A DNA stretch of 64,000 nucleotides from Tissierella sp. MB52-C2 (lineage in GTDB: Bacteria > Bacillota > Clostridia > Tissierellales > Tissierellaceae), in the NCBI RefSeq assembly GCF_030931715.1, contig NZ_CP133261.1:310001-374000 (forward strand), read 5' to 3'. Below are positions 44,557 to 52,064 of the stretch, piece by piece. Each line of letters opens with the position of its first letter. The first letter of the stretch is position 1. Under the pieces are notes generated by a model. The model ran no database searches, was not told the origin of the DNA, and worked only from the letters and a program-made list of their open reading frames with translations. Made by a program: the position numbers and the translations under genes.

Positions 44557-45507
44557 TTGAAAAGAATAAATTATAGAAAATTCTTAGCCATAGGACTATT
44601 GGTGGCAATGATCTTTGCCATAAGTGGATGTACTAAGGGAAAGGAAGGCCTTGTTGCCAAAGTCGATGGTGAAGGTATAACAATTGAGGAATTTGAAAGT
44701 GATTTTGAAGTATATAAGAAAATATATGAGCAAAGACTTGGAGAAGGAGCAATGTCAGAAGTAGGAGAAGATGGTAAGACATTAGAGGAAAATCTTAAAA
44801 ATGAAATAGTTCAGAAACTAATTATGGAAAAATTAGTAGCAAAAGAAGCTACTAAAATGGACATAAGTGTAACAGATGAAGAAATAGAAGAACAAATGTT
44901 AAACTATACTACTATGATGGGTGGACAAGAAAAGTTTGATGAATTTTTAGACAATAATAAAATATCAAAGGAGTTTTTCAAAGAAAACCTAAGAAAAGAG
45001 ATATTATTTAATAAGCATAGAGAAACATTTATGGCCGAAACTAATATAAGTGAAAAAGAGGCACAAAAATACTTTAATGCTAACAAAGATGATTTAGTTG
45101 TAATAAAAGCAAGTCATATTTTAGTTAAGACTGAAGAAGAAGGTAAAAAAATCTTAGAGAGATTAAATGCAGGTGAAAAATTTGATGTACTGGCAAAGGA
45201 TTTATCTATAGATAAGGCTTCAGCAGTAAATGGGGGAGATTTAGGTTATTTTACTAAGGGAAGTATGATATCAGAATTTGAAGAAGTAGCTTTTAATTTA
45301 AAGGTTGGAGAAATTAGTGATTTAGTTAAAACTGAAGTAGGTTATCATATAATCTATCTTGAAGATAGAAAAGATACCTTTGAAACTTTAAAGGATGATA
45401 TAATGAAGTTATTGAAGGAACAGAAATACTTAAAATCTGTTCAAGATTTAAGAAGTAGTGCTAAGGTTAAAGTATATTTAGATTCAAAGGATTCAAAGAA
45501 GAAGTAA
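44557..45507 (+). CDS. prsA: PrsA-like foldase lipoprotein (peptidylprolyl isomerase)
   Basis: A 316-residue lipoprotein: MKRINYRKFLA, hydrophobic core, lipobox FAISGCTKG. A SurA/PrsA-like N-terminal chaperone region precedes a parvulin domain (KASHILVKTEEEGKKIL, NGGDLGYFTKGSMISEFEE, VGYHIIYLEDR). It assists folding of secreted proteins on the outer face of the membrane. I place the start at the TTG at 44557, nine bases after AAAGG; an ATG three codons earlier has no space for a ribosome site. Its position directly after mfd is common in clostridia. Confidence 0.9.
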   Translation: MKRINYRKFLAIGLLVAMIFAISGCTKGKEGLVAKVDGEGITIEEFESDFEVYKKIYEQRLGEGAMSEVGEDGKTLEENLKNEIVQKLIMEKLVAKEATKMDISVTDEEIEEQMLNYTTMMGGQEKFDEFLDNNKISKEFFKENLRKEILFNKHRETFMAETNISEKEAQKYFNANKDDLVVIKASHILVKTEEEGKKILERLNAGEKFDVLAKDLSIDKASAVNGGDLGYFTKGSMISEFEEVAFNLKVGEISDLVKTEVGYHIIYLEDRKDTFETLKDDIMKLLKEQKYLKSVQDLRSSAKVKVYLDSKDSKKK

Positions 45508-45526
45508 TCAAACTATGTAAAATCAA

Positions 45527-45558
45527 AGGTCTAACAGTTATGTTAGGCCTATGTTTTT
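45527..45558 (+). terminator. Terminator after prsA
   Basis: AGGTCTAACA GTTA TGTTAGGCCT followed by ATGTTTTT. Confidence 0.85.
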
Positions 45559-45676
45559 AACAAGAGTTAAAGTATTTAATGTAAACACTTTAACATAAAG
45601 TAACAAAGATGCATAAAAAATTCCTTTTAGTTAAATAATAATTCTACTACACAATTATTGTTTAAGGAGGAAAATA

Positions 45677-46228
45677 ATGAAGGCCACAGGAATCGTTAGA
45701 AGAATAGATGAACTAGGCAGGGTTGTAATTCCAAAGGAAATTAGAAGGACACTTCGAATTAGAGAAGGTGATCCATTAGAAATATTTACCGATAGAGAAG
45801 GGCAAGTAATACTTAAAAAATATTCACCTATAGGAGAATTAAACGAATTTGCTCAAGAGTATTGTGACTCTCTACATGAAAGTACGAACCATACGGCTTT
45901 AATTTCAGATAGAGATTATATAATAGCAATATCTGGTGGTTCTAAGAGAGAATACTTAGAAAAAAGAATTAGCCCTGAATTAGAAAAGTTAACGGAAAGT
46001 AGAAGCACTTATGCAACTAGTGGTGATAATGATCCAATGAAAATAACATATGAGGATCCTAATTTAGATAAGTATTCTGCTCAAGTTATTGCACCTATAA
46101 TTATGCAAGGAGATCCAATAGGTTCAGTTATACTTATATCAAAAGAACCAAATGCCGTTATGGGTGAATTAGAAGTAAAGTTAACGGAAACAGCAGCAGG
46201 GTTTCTATCTAAGCAAATGGAGAACTAG
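45677..46228 (+). CDS. spoVT: Stage V sporulation protein T
   Basis: The 183-residue regulator starts with the AbrB-type swapped-hairpin DNA-binding domain MKATGIVRRIDELGRVVIPK and continues with a GAF-like C-terminal domain (DRDYIIAISGGSKREYLEK, VIAPIIMQGDPIGSVILIS). In Bacillus it is made under sigma-G in the forespore and modulates late forespore genes. AAGGAGG precedes the ATG. The 169 bases upstream contain the prsA terminator and AT-rich sequence; a GCATAA-type element at about 45610 could be part of a sigma-G promoter, but I cannot place a convincing -10. Confidence 0.95.
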   Translation: MKATGIVRRIDELGRVVIPKEIRRTLRIREGDPLEIFTDREGQVILKKYSPIGELNEFAQEYCDSLHESTNHTALISDRDYIIAISGGSKREYLEKRISPELEKLTESRSTYATSGDNDPMKITYEDPNLDKYSAQVIAPIIMQGDPIGSVILISKEPNAVMGELEVKLTETAAGFLSKQMEN

Positions 46229-46229
46229 C

Positions 46230-46260
46230 AACCTACCCATCTTGGGTAGGTTTTATCTTT
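46230..46260 (+). terminator. Terminator of spoVT
   Basis: AACCTACCC ATCTT GGGTAGGTT then TTATCTTTT. Confidence 0.88.
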
Positions 46261-46325
46261 TATTTGTATTATTTTACTAAATTAAGTGATATAATATAAA
46301 AGATTATGTTATAGGGGGAAAATTA

Positions 46326-47936
46326 ATGGATAAAAATAATAACTTTCTAAAGGGTGCAGCTATTTTAAGTATAGCTGGAATAATAACAAAAATTTTAGGG
46401 GCAATATATAGAATACCCTTATCCAATATAATACAATCTGAAGGTATGGGATATTATTCCACAGCATATCCTTTGTACACCCTATTACTTTCTATATCTA
46501 CGGCAGGCTTTCCTGTAGCAATAGCCAAGCTTGTATCGGAGAAAAGGGCAGTGAAGGATTTTAAAGGTGCAGAGCGAGTTTTTAAAGTTGCACTAATGGG
46601 ACTTTCCATAGGTGGATTACTTACATCTTTATTCTTATTTTTAACTGCAGATAGTATGGTAGAGAGAATGGGTAATAGTAATGCCTACTATGCTTTAGTT
46701 GCATTAGTACCAGCGTTATTTGTTGTACCTATTATGTCTGCCTTTAGAGGATATTTTCAAGGACGTCAGTTGATGACCCCAACTGCATTATCTCAAATAA
46801 TGGAACAACTTTTTAGAGTAGGGTCAGGGCTGTTACTAACATATCTTTTATTAGATAAAGGAATTCCCATGGCAGCAGGAGGTGCTTCCCTTGGTGGCTC
46901 CATAGGTGCTATAATGGCAACCTTAACTATGATTTTCATTTACTTTTATGGTAGAAAAGAAGCTAAAAAAGAATTAGAAAGTAGCATTTATACAGAAGAG
47001 TATGGAATAGGAACTATTATAAAAGATCTTCTTATAATAGCAATCCCCATTACATTAGGTTCAGCCATTGTTCCAATAATGGACACCATAGATGTAGCAA
47101 TTGTATTAAAGAGACTGCAATCCATAGGATATTTAGAATCAGAGGCCAATGCCCTATATGGTAATCTAAAAGGAATGGCTCAAACGGTAATTAACCTACC
47201 TCAAGTTTTCTCCTTGGCAATTGCCATGAGTCTAGTGCCAGTTATTTCAGATGCCAATGCAAGAAGGAAAAAGAAAGAAGTAGAAACTATTTCTTCTTCA
47301 GGTATTAGAATGACACTATTAATTGGATTACCTTGCGCATTTGGTTTATTTGTATTGGCAAGACCAATAATTGGATTATTATATTATAAAAATGATTTAG
47401 AAACCATAACTAATATAGGGAATCTACTGTCAGTTTTATCTTTTGGTGTAATATTTTTAACTTTAGTTCAAATCTTGTCTTCCATACTTCAAGGTTTAGG
47501 TAAGCCCATAGTTCCAGCTATAAACTTATTTATAGGAGCCATAGTTAAAGTAATACTTTCATATATTTTAACCGCTATACCAAGTATAAATATTTATGGC
47601 GCAGCCATTTCAACTGTGGCAGCCTTTGGTATTGCAGCGATTTTAGATTTAATAAGTGTAATATCTTTAGCTAAGGTGAAGTTAAACTTTAAAGATATAT
47701 TTGTTAAACCTTTTATTTCATCATTATCAATGGCCATCGCTGCATTTCTCTCTTATTTATTTTTAATGGATATAATAGGAGAAAAGTTAGCTACAATAGT
47801 TGCAATATTAGTTGGAGTCGTTGTATATGGAATATTTTTAATTATAACAGGAACTATTACTGAGGAGGACTTTAATTTATTACCTAAAGGAGATAAAATA
47901 GGTAAGAAATTAAGTAAATTTAAATTACTTAAATAG
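46326..47936 (+). CDS. Polysaccharide flippase of the SpoVB/MurJ (MOP) family
   Basis: A 536-residue membrane protein with about 14 hydrophobic segments. KGAAILSIAGIITKILGAIYRI at the start (key residues K, G and RIPL) and FRGYFQGRQLMTPTALSQIMEQ are hallmarks of the SpoVB/YabM branch of lipid-linked oligosaccharide flippases. It probably moves a lipid-linked cell-wall or cortex precursor. In this position Bacillus has yabM. GGGGG precedes the ATG; the gene is followed after 24 bases by yabN. Confidence 0.92.
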   Translation: MDKNNNFLKGAAILSIAGIITKILGAIYRIPLSNIIQSEGMGYYSTAYPLYTLLLSISTAGFPVAIAKLVSEKRAVKDFKGAERVFKVALMGLSIGGLLTSLFLFLTADSMVERMGNSNAYYALVALVPALFVVPIMSAFRGYFQGRQLMTPTALSQIMEQLFRVGSGLLLTYLLLDKGIPMAAGGASLGGSIGAIMATLTMIFIYFYGRKEAKKELESSIYTEEYGIGTIIKDLLIIAIPITLGSAIVPIMDTIDVAIVLKRLQSIGYLESEANALYGNLKGMAQTVINLPQVFSLAIAMSLVPVISDANARRKKKEVETISSSGIRMTLLIGLPCAFGLFVLARPIIGLLYYKNDLETITNIGNLLSVLSFGVIFLTLVQILSSILQGLGKPIVPAINLFIGAIVKVILSYILTAIPSINIYGAAISTVAAFGIAAILDLISVISLAKVKLNFKDIFVKPFISSLSMAIAAFLSYLFLMDIIGEKLATIVAILVGVVVYGIFLIITGTITEEDFNLLPKGDKIGKKLSKFKLLK

Positions 47937-47960
47937 TTATGTATACAAAGGAGAAATATT

Positions 47961-49421
47961 ATGGGAAAGATATATATAATAGGATTAGGTCCTGGAAGTA
48001 TTGATGCTCTTACATTAGGAGCTGTAGATAGAATAAACGCAGGAGATAAAAATTTCTTAAGGACTGAAAATCATCCTACTGTGAAATACTTTGAAAATAA
48101 GAATATACCCTATAAGTCTTATGACTTCTTATATGATAAGGGAGAAGAATTTGATGAAGTTTATGAAAAAATAGCTCTAGATTTAATAGAAGAATCTAAA
48201 AATCATCCTCAGATAAATTATTTTGTACCTGGAAACCCTTTAGTAGCTGAGAAAACTGTGGAGATTTTAATTAATAAGGATATAGATATAGAAATAATAT
48301 CTGGTATGAGTTTTATAGAGCCTATGATAGAATTAGTGGGTAGAGACCCAATAAATGGGTTAAAAATCGTAGATGGTGCAGAATTTAATAGCTTAATGGT
48401 GGATATAAATTCAGATACTATAATTACTCAAGTATATAATCATAGGATATTATCTGAAATCAAACTTATATTATCTGAAATCTATGGTGATGAATACAAG
48501 GTGTATTTAATTCATAGTGCTGGAATAAAAGAAGATGAAAAAAAGTACTTTATACCTATTTATGAATTAGATAGAGTAGAAGAAATAGGACCATTAACTA
48601 GTATATATGTTCCAGAAATGGCAAAGATAGATAAGAAAGTATTTGACTTCAACGATTTATTAGGTATAATAAAAATATTGAGATCTGAAAATGGTTGCCC
48701 TTGGGATATGGAGCAGACCCATGAAAGTATGCGTCAATGTTTGATTGAAGAAGCCTATGAAGTAGTTGATGCCATTGATAAAAAGGATATGGATGGTCTT
48801 ATGGAAGAATTAGGTGACTTATTACTTCAAATCATCTTTCATGGAGAAATTGCCTTTGAAGAAGGGGAGTTTAATCTATATGATATAACATCAACCCTTG
48901 CTCAGAAATTAATTTATAGACATCCTCATGTTTTTGTAGAAAAAAGTGTGGAAAATAGCCAAGAAGTAGTATATAATTGGAATATGCTAAAGTATGCCAA
49001 GAGAGACATTCATAACTTTACTGACAAACTTAGAAACATACCTAAACTACCGGCCTTAATGACCAGTTTTAAAATTCAAGAAAAGGCAGCAGAAGTTGGA
49101 TTTGATTGGGAAGATATAAAAGGACCCTTAGATAAGGTAATGGAAGAGTATAAGGAAGTAATAGAAGCTATGGAACAATTCGGAGGTGGTGGCGAAAAAA
49201 CAGAGGAAGAATTAGGAGACCTTATTTTTGCTGTAGTTAATCTTTCAAGATTTTTAAATGTAAATCCAGAAATAGCTTTAAATCGAACTATAAATAAGTT
49301 TATTAAAAGATTTGAATTTATAGAAGAAAGATTAAAAGAAGCAGGTAAAAATATTGAAGATGCAAATTTAGATGAAATGGATAGCTTATGGAATGCTGCA
49401 AAAATACATAAAATCCATTAA
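47961..49421 (+). CDS. yabN: YabN: tetrapyrrole-methylase-like domain fused to MazG nucleotide pyrophosphohydrolase
   Basis: The 486-residue fusion starts with an SAM-dependent tetrapyrrole methylase-like domain (YIIGLGPGSIDALTLGA, residues 1-210) and continues with two MazG repeats, GCPWDMEQTHESMRQCLIEE with EAYEVVDAI, and a second EExxE segment near residue 410. MazG domains hydrolyse NTPs to NMP and pyrophosphate, removing abnormal nucleotides. The function of the methylase domain in this fusion is unknown. The domain order is the standard one for Firmicutes. Confidence 0.94.
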   Translation: MGKIYIIGLGPGSIDALTLGAVDRINAGDKNFLRTENHPTVKYFENKNIPYKSYDFLYDKGEEFDEVYEKIALDLIEESKNHPQINYFVPGNPLVAEKTVEILINKDIDIEIISGMSFIEPMIELVGRDPINGLKIVDGAEFNSLMVDINSDTIITQVYNHRILSEIKLILSEIYGDEYKVYLIHSAGIKEDEKKYFIPIYELDRVEEIGPLTSIYVPEMAKIDKKVFDFNDLLGIIKILRSENGCPWDMEQTHESMRQCLIEEAYEVVDAIDKKDMDGLMEELGDLLLQIIFHGEIAFEEGEFNLYDITSTLAQKLIYRHPHVFVEKSVENSQEVVYNWNMLKYAKRDIHNFTDKLRNIPKLPALMTSFKIQEKAAEVGFDWEDIKGPLDKVMEEYKEVIEAMEQFGGGGEKTEEELGDLIFAVVNLSRFLNVNPEIALNRTINKFIKRFEFIEERLKEAGKNIEDANLDEMDSLWNAAKIHKIH

Positions 49422-49509
49422 AATGCTAATAATTATATAATATAAAGAATGGTTTTAAATTTGCAAAGAATTATTATTTAAATAATAAAACTACGAGGAG
49501 GAATTAATT

Positions 49510-49788
49510 ATGAACAAAGCTGAATTAGTATCAAGTATAGCAGAGAAAAGTAATTTAACTAAAAAGGATGCAGAAAGTGCACTAAATGCATTTATGAAGA
49601 CAGTAGAAGAAACATTAGCAGGTGGAGATAAAGTTCAACTTGTTGGTTTCGGTACATTTGAAGTAAGAGAAAGAAAAGCTAGAGAAGGTAGAAATCCAAG
49701 AAACCCAGAAGAGATAATTAAAATAGCAGCATCTAAAGCTCCAGTATTCAAAGCTGGAAAGGCTTTAAAAGAAATAGTAAATAAATAA
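49510..49788 (+). CDS. hup: HU family DNA-binding protein
   Basis: A 92-residue [42 protein letters not shown] and the DNA-binding arm [13 protein letters not shown]. It bends and compacts DNA as a dimer. Finding it between yabN and yabO is typical for clostridia but not for Bacillus. GAGGAGG precedes the ATG. It probably has its own promoter in the 88-base gap and ends at a strong terminator. Confidence 0.96.
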   Translation: MNKAELVSSIAEKSNLTKKDAESALNAFMKTVEETLAGGDKVQLVGFGTFEVRERKAREGRNPRNPEEIIKIAASKAPVFKAGKALKEIVNK

Positions 49789-49791
49789 ATG

Positions 49792-49821
49792 AAAAAATCA
49801 GGTCTTGGACCTGATTTTTTT
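49792..49821 (+). terminator. Terminator of hup
   Basis: AAAAAATCAGGTC TT GGACCTGATTTTTT; the T run continues to the ribosome site of the next gene. Confidence 0.9.
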
Positions 49822-49835
49822 GTAGGAGTGATTTT

Positions 49836-50078
49836 ATGAGAATTGATAAGTTTTTAAAGAACGCTAGAATAATAAAAAGACGAACTATTGCTAAGGAGGC
49901 CTGTGAGCAAGGTAAAGTGTCTATAAATGGTAAGATTGCTAAGCCAGGAGATGAAGTTAAGGTAGGAGATAGGGTTCAGATTAACTTCGGCAATAATCCT
50001 ATGAATTTAGAAGTATTAGACATATCAGATAATGTAAGAAAAGACAATGCCTTAGGGCTATATAAGAATATAGAATAA
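49836..50078 (+). CDS. rqcP: S4-domain RNA-binding protein RqcP (YabO)
   Basis: An 80-residue protein consisting of one S4 domain: MRIDKFLKNARIIKRRTIAK and GKVSINGKIAKPGDEVKVGD. In Bacillus, RqcP works with RqcH on stalled 50S subunits to add alanine tails, a ribosome quality-control step. Position between hup and yabP matches the conserved order. Confidence 0.94.
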   Translation: MRIDKFLKNARIIKRRTIAKEACEQGKVSINGKIAKPGDEVKVGDRVQINFGNNPMNLEVLDISDNVRKDNALGLYKNIE

Positions 50079-50109
50079 AAAAAGACTTTGTAATAAAAGT
50101 CTTTTTTTA
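50077..50109 (+). terminator. Terminator after rqcP
   Basis: AAAAAAAGACTTT GTAAT AAAAGTCTTTTTTT. Confidence 0.88.
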
Positions 50110-50155
50110 TTCATAAATATTAGTAGATAGACTATATAAGAATAGGAGGAATACA

Positions 50156-50434
50156 ATGACTGAAAATAAAATAAAATTTAAAAATCAAAATATAATGATC
50201 GAAGATAGGGAGAGAATGACAGTAACAGGCGTAGAACAGGTGGAGAGTTTTAATGACAATACAATAGTATTGACAACAGTAAAAGGTGGGATGATAATAA
50301 AGGGAGAGGGATTAAATATATCTAAGCTTAATCTAGATGATGGTGGTGTAAAAATAGATGGAAGAATCAGTGGAATAAATTATACTGATAAGGATGCAAC
50401 GACAAAAAATATAATGGGCAAGCTATTTAAATAA
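50156..50434 (+). CDS. yabP: Sporulation protein YabP
   Basis: A 92-residue YabP/YqfC-family protein: MIEDRERMTVTGVEQVESFN, IVLTTVKGGMIIKGEGLNI and LDDGGVKIDGRISGINY. In Bacillus it is a sigma-E gene needed for normal spore formation, working with YabQ. AGGAGG precedes the ATG. The gene starts a small unit with yabQ 16 bases downstream. Confidence 0.94.
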   Translation: MTENKIKFKNQNIMIEDRERMTVTGVEQVESFNDNTIVLTTVKGGMIIKGEGLNISKLNLDDGGVKIDGRISGINYTDKDATTKNIMGKLFK

Positions 50435-50450
50435 CCATAAGGAGAAAAAC

Positions 50451-50918
50451 ATGGATACTTCATTAATATTAGAAATACATATTTTTCTTACAGTTATTTA
50501 TGGTGGCTTAATAGTAGGGTTTACTTACGATTTATATAGAACCGTGAGATATTTTTTTAAGCCAAATAAGATTATTACTTATTTAGGGGATTTATTATTT
50601 TGGACAGCTATAGCTTACATATTTTTTTATACAATTATAAAGACTAACTTAGGGGAAATAAGGGGATATATTTTATTTGGATTTTTTATAGGAATAATCA
50701 TATATTATAAATTATTTAGCAAATATATTTATAGTCTGTGTATTAAGTTAGGTGAGATTTTGAGTACTTTTATTAATGGTATTCTTTCATTGACTTTATC
50801 CCCTCTTAAATTTTTAAAGAAGAAATCATCACCAATCTTTAAAAAGATAAGAAAAGTTCCATCAGAAATCATTCAGCAAACAAAGAAATATAAAAAAATA
50901 ATTTCTTCAAAAAAATAG
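50451..50918 (+). CDS. yabQ: Spore cortex biosynthesis protein YabQ
   Basis: A 155-residue membrane protein with about four hydrophobic segments in the first 110 residues (FLTVIYGGLIVGFTYDLYR, FFKPNKIITYLGDLLFWTAI) and a basic cytoplasmic tail rich in lysine. This fits YabQ, needed for cortex formation. It directly follows yabP and precedes divIC as in other spore formers. Confidence 0.9.
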   Translation: MDTSLILEIHIFLTVIYGGLIVGFTYDLYRTVRYFFKPNKIITYLGDLLFWTAIAYIFFYTIIKTNLGEIRGYILFGFFIGIIIYYKLFSKYIYSLCIKLGEILSTFINGILSLTLSPLKFLKKKSSPIFKKIRKVPSEIIQQTKKYKKIISSKK

Positions 50919-50966
50919 AGGAGTTTTTTAACTTGTGTAGAATAGTATATATTAGGTGGTGAAATT

Positions 50967-51296
50967 ATGCAAAAGAAGAAAAAGAAAAAGAAAATAAGTT
51001 TAATAAATCTTATAGTTTATTCTCTATTTATATATGTAGGACTTATATTTTGGAATCAAAGAGACTTAATGAAGAATTTAGAAGCTAAACAAATTGAAGT
51101 TCAAAAAGAAGTACAAACCCTAGAGAAGGAAATAGATATCCTGAACAAAGAAATAGAGGATAGTGACTCCTTACAGTTTGTAGAAAAAGTTGCAAGGGAT
51201 GATTTGGGTATGGTAAAGCCGAGGGAAATCATATATATAGATCAGAATAGAAAGAAAAACCCATTTTTAAATCCCATAAAAAAGAGAACTAATTGA
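50967..51296 (+). CDS. divIC: Septum formation initiator DivIC/FtsB-like
   Basis: A 109-residue protein with a very basic N terminus (MQKKKKKKK), one membrane segment (LINLIVYSLFIYVGLIFW) and an extracellular coiled coil (QKEVQTLEKEIDILNKEIE) ending in the conserved FVEKVARDDLGMVKPREIIY. It forms the FtsL-FtsB/DivIC-DivIB part of the divisome. Ribosome site AGGTGG lies before the ATG. Confidence 0.92.
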   Translation: MQKKKKKKKISLINLIVYSLFIYVGLIFWNQRDLMKNLEAKQIEVQKEVQTLEKEIDILNKEIEDSDSLQFVEKVARDDLGMVKPREIIYIDQNRKKNPFLNPIKKRTN

Positions 51297-51360
51297 CATT
51301 AAAAGAGTTCTAATATATACTAAATTAAGAAAACTATTTTTAAGGAGGAATCATTAATTT

Positions 51361-51774
51361 ATGCCAGTATCTGTGGGAGCAGTAGTTGATGGTACTGTTA
51401 CAGGAATAACAAATTTTGGTGCCTTTATTCAGCTACCGGAGGGTAAAAGTGGACTTGTTCATATTTCTGAAATATCACATGATTATGTAGAAAAGGTAAC
51501 TGATCATCTAAAAAAGGATCAAAAAGTAAGAGTAAAAGTTCTATCAATTTCAAATGAAGGTAAGATAAGCCTTTCCATAAGGCAGGCAAAGCCTAAAACT
51601 ACAAAGCCAATAGAAGTTGAATGGAATAAGCCTGATGACAAGATGAAACATATGTCTTTTGAAGACAAAATTAGCAAATTTTTAAAAGATAGTAATGAAA
51701 AACAAGATCAATTAAAAACTAGAGATGGTAGAAGAAGTTCAAAGCCAAAAAAAATGAGTAATATGGATGTATAA
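51361..51774 (+). CDS. yabR: S1 RNA-binding domain protein (YabR)
   Basis: A 137-residue protein with one S1 domain at the N terminus: VGAVVDGTVTGITNFGAFIQ, GLVHISEISHDYVEKV and VLSISNEGKISLSIRQA. The tail is charged and probably disordered. Related to the general stress protein 13/YabR family that associates with ribosomes. It is last before the spoIIE promoter region. Confidence 0.93.
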   Translation: MPVSVGAVVDGTVTGITNFGAFIQLPEGKSGLVHISEISHDYVEKVTDHLKKDQKVRVKVLSISNEGKISLSIRQAKPKTTKPIEVEWNKPDDKMKHMSFEDKISKFLKDSNEKQDQLKTRDGRRSSKPKKMSNMDV

Positions 51775-51797
51775 AACCGGTTTATCCGGTTTTTTTA
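51773..51797 (+). terminator. Terminator of yabR
   Basis: AAAACCGG TTTAT CCGGTTTTTTT overlapping the stop codon. From here to 51998 I see no gene; the tRNA genes found at this place in Bacillus are absent. Confidence 0.88.
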
Positions 51798-51998
51798 TTT
51801 TTTCCTTTACTCTAAAAACTCTAAAAAAACTACAAATCTCTACATTAAATATGGAATTAGTCACATGAAGCTCTAACCATTTGGAATACTGGATTTTCAG
51901 CTTAAAGTAAATTATATTAAGATCTCCTTAGGAAAGATTAAGGTTATAGGAAATACAAATGATTTATGTCTTAATTTTCTCTAGTTTAAGTACTTAGA

Positions 51999-52032
51999 TT
52001 TGACAAATTATTATGGCAGCTTTTGTTAATAT
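51999..52032 (+). promoter_or_regulatory. Spo0A-type promoter of spoIIE with 21-bp spacer
   Basis: TTGACA (52000-52005) and TAATAT (52027-52032) are separated by 21 bases, too long for ordinary sigma-A use. The -35 lies in TTTGACAAA, whose reverse complement TTTGTCAAA matches the 0A box. Spo0A-activated sigma-A promoters of spoIIE and spoIIG in B. subtilis share this long spacing and overlapping 0A boxes. The start codon is 33 bases after the -10. Confidence 0.7.
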
Positions 52033-52064
52033 GTATCTAAATACAAATAACAGGAGTGATTTTT

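Noticed and set aside
51798-51998. tRNA genes expected before spoIIE from Bacillus synteny
   Set aside because: I found no cloverleaf-like sequence or conserved T-arm motif in this gap.
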